DNA from: JAEDHM01 sp964368645
GTDB lineage: Bacteria > Bacillota > Clostridia > Christensenellales > CAG-1252
Length of the DNA stretch: 64,000 nt
Assembly: GCA_964368645.1 (NCBI GenBank)
Contig: CAYJBY010000011.1
Span: forward strand, 42,402 to 106,401
Reading direction: 5' to 3'
In this document: positions 45,189 to 53,331 of the stretch, one piece after another
Layout of the letters: every line of letters begins with the position of its first letter
Position numbering within the stretch: the stretch's first letter is position 1
Translations under genes and position numbers: made by a program
The notes under the pieces: model-generated
What the model saw: the letters and a program-made list of their open reading frames with translations, nothing else
Told to the model about the DNA's origin: nothing
Database searches by the model: none

Positions 45189-45189
45189 A

Positions 45190-46422
45190 ATGGATTATTC
45201 ATCAACCTTATTGGAATTTGTATCCGAATGTGAAAAAAATTGCAAGCCTCTTTTCGAGTCGGCGGAGCAGGTAGCGTTAATCTGTCAAAGCAAGGTACTC
45301 AACGCCTTCCGCAATAACGGAGTTTCGGAAAGACATCTTAAAGGCACGTTAGGATACGGATATGACGACATAGGCAGAGATACTCTCTGCAAGGTGTTTG
45401 CCGAGGCTTTCGATGCGGAACAGGCTCTTGTTTCGCCTAACATTGTCAGCGGAACGCACGCCTTAACATTGGCACTTTTCGGATTGTTGCGTCCTAACGA
45501 TTTGCTTTTGAGCATAACAGGCAAGCCTTACGATACCTTAGATAACGTCATTAACGGCAACGGAAACGGCTCGTTAAAGGATTTTGGTATTAAGTATGGC
45601 GAAATCGCGCTTAAAAAAAGCAAAATTGACCTTGAAACTGTTAAGTCCGAAGTTCTTAATCAGCAACCTAAGGTCGTTTTTATCACTCGTTCCAAGGGGT
45701 ATGAATGGCGCGACGCTTTAACCGTTGCGGAAATCGGCGAGGCAATCAAAGCCGTTAAGAAACTGGCTCCCGACGTTACGGTAATGGTGGATAACTGCTA
45801 CGGTGAGTTTATCGAGGCTATAGAACCTACAAACGTGGGAGCGGACGTTATAGTCGGCTCTTTGATTAAAAACGCTGGCGGCGGTATCGCACCCACCGGC
45901 GCATATATTGCAGGTAAGTCCAAAGCAGTAGAATTGATTTCCTATCGCCTAACCGCGCCCTCAATCGGCAACGAGGTAGGCTCCTACGCCGCAGGCTACG
46001 CAAATTTTTACGAGGGATTTTTCCTTGCACCGCATACAGTTCTAAACGCGGTCAAAACAGGTATTTTGTTCGGCGAGGCTTTTAGTCGTTTGGGTTACGA
46101 AACAATGCCGAAAGCAGGGGAGCGCGTTAAGGACATTATAAGGTCGATTAAGTTTAAAGACGAGGACAAGCTCGTAGAGTTTTGTCGATTGATACAAAGC
46201 GCGTCGCCTATCGACGGTTACGTTACGCCTGAGCCGTGGGATATGCCGGGTTATCAGGATAAAGTCATAATGGCGGCAGGAACTTTCGTAGCGGGTGCAT
46301 CGATAGAGTTGTCAGCCGACGCTCCGATAAAACCGCCCTATATCGGGTATATGCAAGGTTCGCTGACTTACGAACACGGAAAACTTGCATTGCTTACCGT
46401 ATTGCAAAAATTTTTCAATTAG
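45190..46422 (+). CDS. PLP-dependent enzyme, methionine gamma-lyase / YnbB (aluminium resistance) family
   Basis: The 410-residue protein has the Cys/Met metabolism PLP fold as in YnbB: SGTHALTLALFGLL, MVDNCYGEFIEA and the PLP lysine in GSLIKNAGGGIAPTGAYIAGK. Family members are annotated as methionine gamma-lyase-like or aluminium resistance proteins, and the real substrate is not settled. In Clostridia the gene commonly follows miaA, as here, and often precedes lexA, which is the next (convergent) gene. Confidence 0.88.
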   Translation: MDYSSTLLEFVSECEKNCKPLFESAEQVALICQSKVLNAFRNNGVSERHLKGTLGYGYDDIGRDTLCKVFAEAFDAEQALVSPNIVSGTHALTLALFGLLRPNDLLLSITGKPYDTLDNVINGNGNGSLKDFGIKYGEIALKKSKIDLETVKSEVLNQQPKVVFITRSKGYEWRDALTVAEIGEAIKAVKKLAPDVTVMVDNCYGEFIEAIEPTNVGADVIVGSLIKNAGGGIAPTGAYIAGKSKAVELISYRLTAPSIGNEVGSYAAGYANFYEGFFLAPHTVLNAVKTGILFGEAFSRLGYETMPKAGERVKDIIRSIKFKDEDKLVEFCRLIQSASPIDGYVTPEPWDMPGYQDKVIMAAGTFVAGASIELSADAPIKPPYIGYMQGSLTYEHGKLALLTVLQKFFN

Positions 46423-46450
46423 AATTTGTTTTTTCATATAATCATTATAG

Positions 46451-46483
46451 AAAAACCGTCCGTATAAGCAACGAACGGTTTTT
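46451..46483. terminator. Bidirectional terminator between the PLP enzyme gene and the LexA-like gene
   Basis: AAAAACCGT (46451-46459) pairs with ACGGTTTTT (46475-46483), extended inward by CGT/ACG after one mismatch, with a 7-base loop. Runs of A and T on either side let it serve both convergent genes. Confidence 0.8.
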
Positions 46484-46547
46484 TAATTATCTCAAGCAAA
46501 TAACTTGGTCAAATTCGGGTTATATAGCGTAAGTCAAACTAATCGCA

Positions 46548-47150
46548 TTAAAAACGTCTAATAGAGCCCATAGCAACGCCAAGGATAAGCACACTGTCAT
46601 AAATATGCGCGTCATCGTCCTTGCCGAAAGAAAGCTTAAAGTAACCGGGAGCTTTTTCATAAAGACAAACGGCGGCTTCTCCGTCGATAACAGTCAGAAT
46701 TATGCTTTGGGATTTCGCATAGCTCTGTTTTTTGAAAATAACGTAATCGTCCTTGAATATCTTGAGTAGTTCCGCCTTGCCGTTATTGACGCAAAAAGCG
46801 AATAGTTCACTCTCCGTGCTGAACATATCCTTGGATACGACTATCTTGTCCGATACATTTTCCTTGTCAAGCAGGGGAACGTCAGGGGAATATCCCTTGA
46901 TTATAGGTACGGCTGCAACTGCCGCACCCTCGCTGTCAACCAGCTCAATGGCTCGTTTTTTGCCGGCATTAAAGGATATGTAGCCAAGCTCTTCCAACAG
47001 CTGTAAATGACGTTTGACAGTGGCTGTGGAGGTGTAATTCATATTATCCAGCATCTCGCGATAAGAAGGTGAGTAGCCGTTAAGTTGCTTAAAGGTTTTG
47101 ATAAATTCGTAAAGCTGCATCAGCTCCGCTCTTGTGTTATCCTTAATCAT
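46548..47150 (-). CDS. LexA-like repressor with degenerate autoprotease domain
   Basis: The 200-residue protein aligns with LexA along its length. The N-terminal winged helix is well kept (GYSPSYREMLDNMNYTSTATV, then HLQLLEELGYI). The C-terminal domain keeps the fold pattern (DDYVIFKKQ, VIDGEAAV) but lacks the features needed for self-cleavage: the Ala-Gly site is Pro89-Asp90, the catalytic Ser of GDSM is Lys125 (NGKA) and the catalytic Lys is Cys162 (EAAVCLY). It should bind DNA but not respond to RecA in the normal way. Whether it is the only LexA in the genome cannot be seen. GGAGGG precedes the ATG. Confidence 0.88.
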   Translation of the reverse strand: MIKDNTRAELMQLYEFIKTFKQLNGYSPSYREMLDNMNYTSTATVKRHLQLLEELGYISFNAGKKRAIELVDSEGAAVAAVPIIKGYSPDVPLLDKENVSDKIVVSKDMFSTESELFAFCVNNGKAELLKIFKDDYVIFKKQSYAKSQSIILTVIDGEAAVCLYEKAPGYFKLSFGKDDDAHIYDSVLILGVAMGSIRRF

Positions 47151-47169
47151 TTTTTGCCCTCCAACATAT

Positions 47170-47201
47170 AGTATATCATAAGTCTGTTTGCGAAATCAAA
47201 C
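47170..47201 (-). promoter_or_regulatory. Promoter of the LexA-like gene with overlapping palindrome
   Basis: On the minus strand TTGATT (47194-47199) and TATACT (47170-47175) are 18 bases apart. GTTTG-N6-CAAAC (47186-47201) is a palindrome covering the -35 box, and a perfect 10-base palindrome CAAATATTTG follows at 47201-47210. Both are good candidates for autoregulatory operators. Confidence 0.6.
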
Positions 47202-47405
47202 AAATATTTGCATAAACATAATTTTATATAAACATATTGACATATAAACAAACTTTTGAGTGAACAAATATTTACTGTAAACATTTGCTTATATAAACAA
47301 ACATTTATATAAAATTAATTTCATATAAAAATATATTTATATAAACATAAAATCACATAAACATAAGTTTACATATAAATATGTTTATATAAATATTTGT
47401 TCACT
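47201..47405. repeat. AT-rich repeat array between recombinase and LexA-like genes
   Basis: The 11-base word TTATATAAACA occurs exactly at 47224-47234, 47289-47299 and 47337-47347, and inverted at 47382-47392; shorter ATAAACA copies lie at 47212, 47244 and 47357. A perfect 16-base inverted pair (AGTGAACAAATATTTA at 47259-47274 and its complement at 47390-47405) encloses most of the array. The word resembles the right half-site of Gram-positive dif sites (TTATGTAAACT). The region holds no gene. Confidence 0.7.
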
Positions 47406-47417
47406 TTGAAAATTATT

Positions 47418-48494
47418 TTAGTCATTATTGTCCGTTTTTGGCGGTTTTTTCTCCCTTAACTGAACTTTTTTTGCCGCATCACGCCTTATGTCATCGGATA
47501 GGGCAGCGTAATGCTTCTTCGTGGTATTAACGTCCTTGTGTCCGAGCACGTCCGCCACAACGTAAATATCTCCGGTTTCCCTGTAAAGGTTAGTTCCATA
47601 GGTGCTTCGTAGCTTATGAGGTGTTATTTTTTTATGAGAGGTAACGACAGAGGCGTATTTTTTCACCAAAACCTCAACGCTCCTCACGGCGATTCGTTTA
47701 CGTTGCAGGGAAATAAATAGAGCGTCTGTTTCTACCTTCTGAACAAGCCTCCATTCCAGATATTCCCGTAGAACGTCCGCAACTTCCTCCGAAAAATACA
47801 ATATCGTCTGGCTTCCGCCTTTCCTTGTAACGCTAAAAGCGTTGCTTTTGAAATCAATGTCGTTGATATTCAATCCCACACATTCGCTAACACGGATACC
47901 TGTGCCCAAAAGGAGCGTTAAAAGGGCAATATCTCTTTGTTTCGTGTTCTGCTGATACGCCTTTTGAGAGCCGCTAAAGCCGTCGAGCGAGTCAACGTCC
48001 TCTACAAAATCCAACAAATTAGCCACTTCGTCCGGTTCCAAGCGGATAATCGGCTTGTCGTGGAGCTTTGGGGTGGCAATTTTGGATGCAATATCCTTTT
48101 CAATGAGGTTTTTGTTATAAAAATACTTGAAAAAACTGCGGACAGCGGCAATTTTACGTGCTTTTGCGCGTTCGTTATCCTTATGAGCTTTGTCATTGAA
48201 TTCGTACATATCCAGATGCTCAAGGAAGGCTTCAAGATTATCCTGCGTAACGGTGTTGAGGTCTTTAACTGTAAAACTCTTAAGAGTGTAGCCGTCGAAC
48301 TCTGAGGTATAATTGATTAAGAAATCGAAAAAAATCCTTAGATCCGTAGCGTAACCGACTCTGGTTAAAATTGTGGTATTATTCTCAATGCCTCTGAAGT
48401 AGGAATCGCAAAACGGCGGAAGCTTACGGCGAAGCTCGCGTAACTTAAGAATATAATCTGTTTCGCGCTGTTCAAAATAATTGTCGTTATTCAT
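47418..48494 (-). CDS. Tyrosine recombinase/integrase (XerC/D-like)
   Basis: The 358-residue protein has an N-terminal SAM-like core-binding domain of about 140 residues and a complete catalytic domain: Arg201 (GTGIRVSECVGL), Lys225 (VTRKGGS), His293-x-x-Arg296 (PHKLRSTYGT), His319 (LGHKDVNTTKKHY) and nucleophile Tyr329. It should cut and rejoin DNA in pairs, either at a chromosomal dif site or at a local target. No phage or transposon genes are adjacent. The ATG has no ribosome binding site and lies at the predicted transcription start. Next to it is the AT-rich array. Confidence 0.92.
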   Translation of the reverse strand: MNNDNYFEQRETDYILKLRELRRKLPPFCDSYFRGIENNTTILTRVGYATDLRIFFDFLINYTSEFDGYTLKSFTVKDLNTVTQDNLEAFLEHLDMYEFNDKAHKDNERAKARKIAAVRSFFKYFYNKNLIEKDIASKIATPKLHDKPIIRLEPDEVANLLDFVEDVDSLDGFSGSQKAYQQNTKQRDIALLTLLLGTGIRVSECVGLNINDIDFKSNAFSVTRKGGSQTILYFSEEVADVLREYLEWRLVQKVETDALFISLQRKRIAVRSVEVLVKKYASVVTSHKKITPHKLRSTYGTNLYRETGDIYVVADVLGHKDVNTTKKHYAALSDDIRRDAAKKVQLREKKPPKTDNND

Positions 48495-48500
48495 AAATAC

Positions 48501-48529
48501 ATTTTAATACAATATATTTGATTTGTAAA
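48501..48529 (-). promoter_or_regulatory. Promoter of the recombinase gene, predicted leaderless
   Basis: On the minus strand TTTACA (48524-48529), a 17-base spacer and TAAAAT (48501-48506) are followed after exactly six bases by the ATG at 48494. With the usual spacing, the first transcribed base is the A of the start codon. Confidence 0.65.
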
Positions 48530-48850
48530 CACTTTATCCGTAATTTCACCCACTTCTTTGCGCAAAAGCTGTCTTTAGCGCAAAGATATGTTTTGGTTCG
48601 TTTTTATGCCATTTTTTGAAAAATCGGTAGATTGGAAAGAAAGAGTGTTTGATTCCCAAAGTTTTAACATAGTTTAGGGTGTGACTCTCTAGTCTGTATT
48701 TAGTTACTCTTTTTTTTAATTAATCGGAACAAAATGAATAATCGCGCGTCCGCTCCCCTTTTACTCGGTGGAAGTCTTCGCTTCTGCGCACGTTTTATTT
48801 TATATATGGATTTTGATTATCACAGTTGTAAATAATGAAAGCGTTTTATA
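48530..48850. other. Intergenic region between divergent recombinase and winged-helix genes
   Basis: No gene is seen in this 320-base stretch. It contains a hairpin CTTTGCGC/GCGCAAAG (48556-48563 with 48578-48585), a T8 run at 48711-48718 and otherwise AT-rich sequence. No known RNA gene is recognised. Confidence 0.5.
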
Positions 48851-48879
48851 TTGACAACACTTTCTAAAAAATGTACAAT
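48851..48879 (+). promoter_or_regulatory. Promoter of the winged-helix membrane gene, predicted leaderless
   Basis: A perfect TTGACA (48851-48856), 17 bases, then TACAAT (48874-48879). The ATG at 48886 begins six bases after the -10 box, at the expected first transcribed base. There is no Shine-Dalgarno sequence. Confidence 0.75.
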
Positions 48880-48885
48880 ATCCTT

Positions 48886-50271
48886 ATGAAATCTAAAGTC
48901 GATACTCTACGCGATAATATAATGGATTACGTTTTGCAGGTTCTTTCCGAAAACAATGATATGAGCCTTCAGAACATCAACTCTATGATTTTATCCAAGA
49001 CAACCGATTATTCCGTTTACGTTCCTACGCTGGACAGCCTATTGAAACGTGCCGTTAGCGAGGGACTAATCGAATCCTCGGTTCTTTTCGGCGAGAAAAT
49101 TTTTAACATTACCCCCAGCGGCAGGAAGTTCAAAAACGGTATTTCCGTTATCTGGCTCACCCAGACCTCTACTGCGGATATTATTCGCTCCGGAGCTACG
49201 ATATACGAGGGTGAGAGTCAGGACAATGCCGAATTTATTTTGCACCCCTCTAACGACGGTTCTTACGCAGTGGAAATGATTTTTGACCGCGGTCCCGAAT
49301 TCGTATCCCCTGACGTTGTGGAGCAGATCGGAGTTTTTGAGGACGTACCCATAGTAACTCCTGACGACAGAATGAAAGAAAAAGCAAAGGCTTTGCTTTT
49401 CGGCAATGCGCCTTTGAAATCGGAGAAAAAGAAGGCCAATCCCCTTCCCCTGCTCTCTGAGGACGTTATCGCAACAAAATCCGCGCCTGTAATTCGGCAG
49501 TCTGTCGCTTCTTCCGCGGCTACGGCTAAGCCTATCCCTGTAGCGGTTGTTCCGCCCATCGCGCCTGTTGCTCCCGTTCCCGTTCGTAAAAAAAGCAATT
49601 TAGAGGTATTTCTATCCAATATTGACGACACCGAGCCGTACCGTACCAGTCTTGAAAATATCTTTGCCGAAACTATTGCAGTGGAGCCGGTTGCCACACA
49701 GGCTAAGTCGGAAACGGCGGAATCTGCCGAAAATACACCCTCTGTATTCAGCTATTCGGATTTGAAAATCATTTTGGCAAAGGACGGTTACACGCTTAAG
49801 CCGTTTTCGCATCAAACTGCTATCGGTTATTACAGCAGTAATTTCTTCTTTTCCGCTAAGCTCTTACGCGATACGCTGAGCTTTGGATATATATTTAGCT
49901 TATTAACTGTATTTGCCTGCTACTTTATTTTTGAAAACCTATCCCCTGTCGGTATTTATCCTTACGTATTTACCGCGGTGGCTATGTTAATTTTCCCTCT
50001 CTTCGGTTGGATTAACTTTTTAGTACAGCCCGACAAACGAAAGCGCGCTCAATTCGACTTAAAGATTGCAATGTCAGGCCTGCTGATGATGTATATCAAT
50101 CTTATAGTAATTGCTGTGCTTATCGGTTTTCTATTCCTAAAAGTCAACGTGGAAAACGTCATTTCTATGCTTTTCCCCATCTTCTACCCTGCCGCTCTGC
50201 TGTTGTTCCTGCCCGTTTGCGGCATTATATACGGCATACTCTACAACAGCAAACGCTACCATATCAAGTAA
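48886..50271 (+). CDS. Unknown protein: N-terminal winged helix, long linker, four C-terminal membrane helices
   Basis: The 461-residue protein is not of a family I recognise. Residues 1-75 look like a PadR-like winged helix (LRDNIMDYVLQVLSEN, LDSLLKRAVSEGLIESS, FNITPSGRKF). Residues about 85-290 are a low-complexity, Pro-, Ala- and Val-rich linker (IPVAVVPPIAPVAPVPVRKK). The C-terminal 130 residues have four hydrophobic helices, with conserved-looking FGWINFLVQPDKRKR between helices two and three. A membrane-tethered regulator is a reasonable inference. The start is set at 48886 because an ATG at 48871 lies within the -10 region. Confidence 0.75.
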   Translation: MKSKVDTLRDNIMDYVLQVLSENNDMSLQNINSMILSKTTDYSVYVPTLDSLLKRAVSEGLIESSVLFGEKIFNITPSGRKFKNGISVIWLTQTSTADIIRSGATIYEGESQDNAEFILHPSNDGSYAVEMIFDRGPEFVSPDVVEQIGVFEDVPIVTPDDRMKEKAKALLFGNAPLKSEKKKANPLPLLSEDVIATKSAPVIRQSVASSAATAKPIPVAVVPPIAPVAPVPVRKKSNLEVFLSNIDDTEPYRTSLENIFAETIAVEPVATQAKSETAESAENTPSVFSYSDLKIILAKDGYTLKPFSHQTAIGYYSSNFFFSAKLLRDTLSFGYIFSLLTVFACYFIFENLSPVGIYPYVFTAVAMLIFPLFGWINFLVQPDKRKRAQFDLKIAMSGLLMMYINLIVIAVLIGFLFLKVNVENVISMLFPIFYPAALLLFLPVCGIIYGILYNSKRYHIK

Positions 50272-50293
50272 TTCGATAGCTTAAATCCACATA

Positions 50294-50368
50294 AAAAAAC
50301 CGCAGTCTGTGATTGTAACTCCAACGGGCTTAATGGCCAAGGAACAATATCGCAAACTGCGGTTTTTT
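50294..50368. terminator. Bidirectional terminator with a large structured loop
   Basis: AAAAAACCGCAGT (50294-50306) pairs perfectly with ACTGCGGTTTTTT (50356-50368). The 49-base interior can form further pairs (GATTGT with ACAAT, GGC with GCC), giving one long interrupted hairpin. It lies between the convergent winged-helix gene and recR and can end both. Confidence 0.8.
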
Positions 50369-50412
50369 GTTATCCGTACACTTTTGAAGTGTAAAATTTT
50401 TCTTTTTGTTTT

Positions 50413-50997
50413 CTAAATCTCCTTGCGATCCAGCATAGCTCTCGATAGCGTTAGCTCGTCTGCATAGTCTAAGTCACTGCCGGCAGGCAATCCTCTTGCT
50501 ATTCGCGTAACCTTAATTCCCAATGGCTTAATAAGACGAGCAAGGTATAAAGCGGTTGCATCGCCCTCTACCGTGGAACCTGTAGCAACGATAACTTCCT
50601 TAACGCTTTCTAACCTTGCAAGCAACTCCTTAACTCTAATATTCTCGGGGCCAATCCCGTTAAGCGGATTAAGAAGACCGTGTAGCACGTGATAAACGCC
50701 CTTGTAATCTCTAACCTTTTCTATAGACGTCACGTCCTTAGGCTCTGCTACCACGCAAATCGTGGATTTGTCGCGGCTTTGACACAATTCGCAAACGTCC
50801 ATATCGGTATAGTTACCGCATTCCGTGCAAAAATGAACCTTGGCTCTAACGTCGCCTATGGCATCGGCAAAAGAACGTGCGTCCTCTTCCGTCATAGATA
50901 ATATGCGGTAAGCATAACGCGACGCAGTTTTTTTACCCACACCGGGCAGCTTGGTGAATTGCTCAATAAGTCTTTGAAGCGGAGCGATTTTTTCCAT
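50413..50997 (-). CDS. recR: Recombination mediator protein RecR
   Basis: The 194-residue protein has the N-terminal helix-hairpin-helix (LPGVGKKTASRYAYRI), the C4 zinc finger (CTECGNYTDMDVCELC) and the Toprim domain (ICVVAEPKDVTSIEK, then IVATGSTVEGDATALYLA). RecR loads RecA at gaps together with RecO. The start codon follows ybaB immediately. The order dnaX-ybaB-recR is strongly conserved in bacteria. Confidence 0.97.
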   Translation of the reverse strand: MEKIAPLQRLIEQFTKLPGVGKKTASRYAYRILSMTEEDARSFADAIGDVRAKVHFCTECGNYTDMDVCELCQSRDKSTICVVAEPKDVTSIEKVRDYKGVYHVLHGLLNPLNGIGPENIRVKELLARLESVKEVIVATGSTVEGDATALYLARLIKPLGIKVTRIARGLPAGSDLDYADELTLSRAMLDRKEI

Positions 50998-51336
50998 TTA
51001 TTTTAAGCCGCCCATCATTCCTGCGTACGGTCCCAGAAGTCTTGCGGATTCCTCTTCAACTGCCTCGTTTGCCTCGTTATACGCCGCAATGATAAGGTCC
51101 TCAAGCATTTCTATATCGTCAGGATCAACAGCTTCGGGTTTGATCTTCACTGCGGTTAAGGTTTTGTCACCTGAAAGCGTAACCTCAACAAGGCCGTTCC
51201 CTGCTTCGCCCGTAAACTCGGTATCCTTAAGCTCTTCCTGAGCCTTCAGCATATCCTCTTGCATCTTTTGTGCCTGACGCATAAGTGCCTGCATATTGCC
51301 GCCTGCTCCACCGCCGAAACCACCGAATTTTGCCAT
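50998..51336 (-). CDS. ybaB: Nucleoid-associated protein YbaB/EbfC
   Basis: The 112-residue protein has the Gly-rich start (MAKFGGFGGGAGG), the coiled helix MQALMRQAQKMQEDMLKAQEEL and the conserved VEVTLSGDKTLTAVKI strand. Family dimers bind DNA with modest sequence preference. It lies between dnaX and recR with an AGGAGG box, the standard position. Confidence 0.95.
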   Translation of the reverse strand: MAKFGGFGGGAGGNMQALMRQAQKMQEDMLKAQEELKDTEFTGEAGNGLVEVTLSGDKTLTAVKIKPEAVDPDDIEMLEDLIIAAYNEANEAVEEESARLLGPYAGMMGGLK

Positions 51337-51348
51337 AATATAATCCTC

Positions 51349-53145
51349 CTATTTGTTTTTTATAGTTATTACGTCCTTGCCGAAAAGCTCGTAGATCTTG
51401 TCGATTGCACTTTGCTTTTGCTTAGGACTGTATTTTGTAATATCGAGTTGAGTAATTACGTTACCTCTTACCTCTAATAAAGCCTGCTTAAGCGCATCTA
51501 CGTTATCGGGTTTTAGAGGGGTATCCCCTTCCTTATCGTAGTTATACATCAAAACGGCCTTGCTCCCGTTGACGGATAACAGCGTGGTAGGCTCGGAAAA
51601 GATAAAGGAGAATAGAATCAGCCTTTTTTTCCGTAAAGCGTCGGAAACGTCGTACTTTAACTTACGCATTTCCGCAGTGACCTCTTTGTTAAATATATCG
51701 TCGCCTATCGTTTCTATTACGTTTACACGGGTATCGGTTTGCGCCGAGGCAACTTGTTGAACAGGAGCTTGCGCCGTCTGCTGAACGATTTTCGGTTTGG
51801 CAACCGGTACGACACCATTATAATAATCCTCTTCTGCAGGGGGAATCATATCTGCGTATGCGTCGGGATTAAATGCGTCTTCCGCTCCGCTGTCCGAATA
51901 TATCTCCGGCTCAACTACAGGCTCGTGTGTTAAAGGGCTTGTTACCTGCTCTTCCCTTGTGACAGGTGCAGCTGTCGCAACGGCAGTCGGCGCTGAAAGC
52001 GTTACGTTCTGCATTTTTCGCTCCATAGAGTCCAGTCTTGAAACAAGATCCAAAGACTCTTTGCCTGACAGCTCCGCGACCTTAACAACAGCGGTTTCCA
52101 ATACGATACGGGGATACGCGCTGTATTTCATATCCATATCCACGCCGCACATCAGTTCCAACGCGCGAAGAATCTCCGCTGATGAAAACTTGTCTGCGGT
52201 AGATTTACACAGAGCAAAGAGTTTTTCGGGAAGCTCCAAAAAAGCTTTGGCATCCTTCTCGTTCTTGATTATCAAAAGGTTACGAAGGCACTCGGTTATG
52301 TCTCCGCTTAAGCGCATAATGTTCTTGCCCTTAGACGTAGTTTCGGCAATAAGTTTAAGAGCCATACCCGAGTCGTTGCTCAACATCGAATCCACAAGCG
52401 AGGCGATAATTTCGGGATTGTTGGCACCCATTACCGTCAAAACTGTATCGTAGGTAATATTCTTCGAGTAGGACATACAAGCGTCTGCAAAGGATAACGT
52501 ATCGCGTGAGCTGCCTGCGCCAGCCTTAGCTATGGCGGTAACCGCCTCGTCCGTGTAGGTAATCCCCTCCTCGTCGAATATCGAAGAAACGTGTTTTTTG
52601 AGATCCTCAACCGATATAAGACGGAATTCAAACTTCAAGCATCTGGATAATATCGTCTGCGGAACTTTATGCAATTCGGTAGTTGCAAGAATAAAAATAA
52701 CGTACTTCGGCGGCTCTTCAAGAGTCTTGAGTAATGCGTTGAAAGCGGCTCCCGAAAGCTGATGAACCTCGTCGATTATATATACCTTATATTTCGCCAC
52801 AGAGGGCTGATAATTAACACTTTCGCGTAGATCTCTCGCGTCGTCAACGCCGTTGTTGCTCGCCGCGTCTATCTCAATGATATCCATATTGGTTTGAGCA
52901 AGCGCCTGACAAGCACTGCATTTACCGCAGGGCGAACCGTCAACGGGATGCTCGCAATTAACCGCACGAGCAAATATACGCGCAACAGAAGTTTTACCCG
53001 TACCTCTCGTACCGGTAAACAGATAAGCGTGCGAAATATTACCGCTTTTGACCTGATTCTTGAGCGTGGTAATAATATATTCCTGACCGATGACCTTATC
53101 AAAACCGTCCGGACGATATTTGCGATATAGGGAAACGTATGCCAT
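51349..53145 (-). CDS. dnaX: DNA polymerase III subunits gamma and tau
   Basis: The 598-residue clamp-loader ATPase has Walker A (GTRGTGKTSVARIFARAVNC in part), the four-cysteine zinc module, Walker B (IIDEVHQLS), the SRC motif (ILSRCLKFEF) and a tau-like C-terminal region after a variable linker (about residues 375-490). It loads the beta clamp and links polymerase to helicase. No programmed frameshift site was looked for in detail. It starts with ATG after GGAG. Confidence 0.96.
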   Translation of the reverse strand: MAYVSLYRKYRPDGFDKVIGQEYIITTLKNQVKSGNISHAYLFTGTRGTGKTSVARIFARAVNCEHPVDGSPCGKCSACQALAQTNMDIIEIDAASNNGVDDARDLRESVNYQPSVAKYKVYIIDEVHQLSGAAFNALLKTLEEPPKYVIFILATTELHKVPQTILSRCLKFEFRLISVEDLKKHVSSIFDEEGITYTDEAVTAIAKAGAGSSRDTLSFADACMSYSKNITYDTVLTVMGANNPEIIASLVDSMLSNDSGMALKLIAETTSKGKNIMRLSGDITECLRNLLIIKNEKDAKAFLELPEKLFALCKSTADKFSSAEILRALELMCGVDMDMKYSAYPRIVLETAVVKVAELSGKESLDLVSRLDSMERKMQNVTLSAPTAVATAAPVTREEQVTSPLTHEPVVEPEIYSDSGAEDAFNPDAYADMIPPAEEDYYNGVVPVAKPKIVQQTAQAPVQQVASAQTDTRVNVIETIGDDIFNKEVTAEMRKLKYDVSDALRKKRLILFSFIFSEPTTLLSVNGSKAVLMYNYDKEGDTPLKPDNVDALKQALLEVRGNVITQLDITKYSPKQKQSAIDKIYELFGKDVITIKNK

Positions 53146-53209
53146 AATTGCTCCGATGCTTATTATTGCCGTAAAACAGTTGATTAACGGCTGACGATAT
53201 GCTTAATAT

Positions 53210-53238
53210 ATGATACCACAAATAGGATAATCCGTCAA
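53210..53238 (-). promoter_or_regulatory. Promoter of dnaX-ybaB-recR
   Basis: On the minus strand TTGACG (53233-53238), 17 bases, TATCAT (53210-53215). The leader to the dnaX ATG is about 58 bases. Confidence 0.7.
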
Positions 53239-53280
53239 TATTATAAAAAACCTTACTCATTAAATATTCCTATATTGATT

Positions 53281-53309
53281 TTGAATATGCAATGTGTTAT
53301 TATTAATAT
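53281..53309 (+). promoter_or_regulatory. Promoter of the beta-galactosidase gene
   Basis: TTGAAT (53281-53286) and TAATAT (53304-53309) are 17 bases apart; a second pair, TTGATT (53275) and TATTAT (53298), has the same spacing six bases upstream. No clear operator is visible. Confidence 0.55.
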
Positions 53310-53331
53310 AATAATAAAATACGGAGGAGTT

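Noticed and set aside
48871..48873. ATG at 48871 as the start of the winged-helix gene
   Set aside because: It lies just upstream of and next to the TACAAT -10 box and would not be transcribed from that promoter.
53146..53209. Signal recognition particle RNA upstream of dnaX
   Set aside because: ffs often precedes dnaX in Firmicutes, but the gap is too short and lacks the conserved GGAA tetraloop stem.
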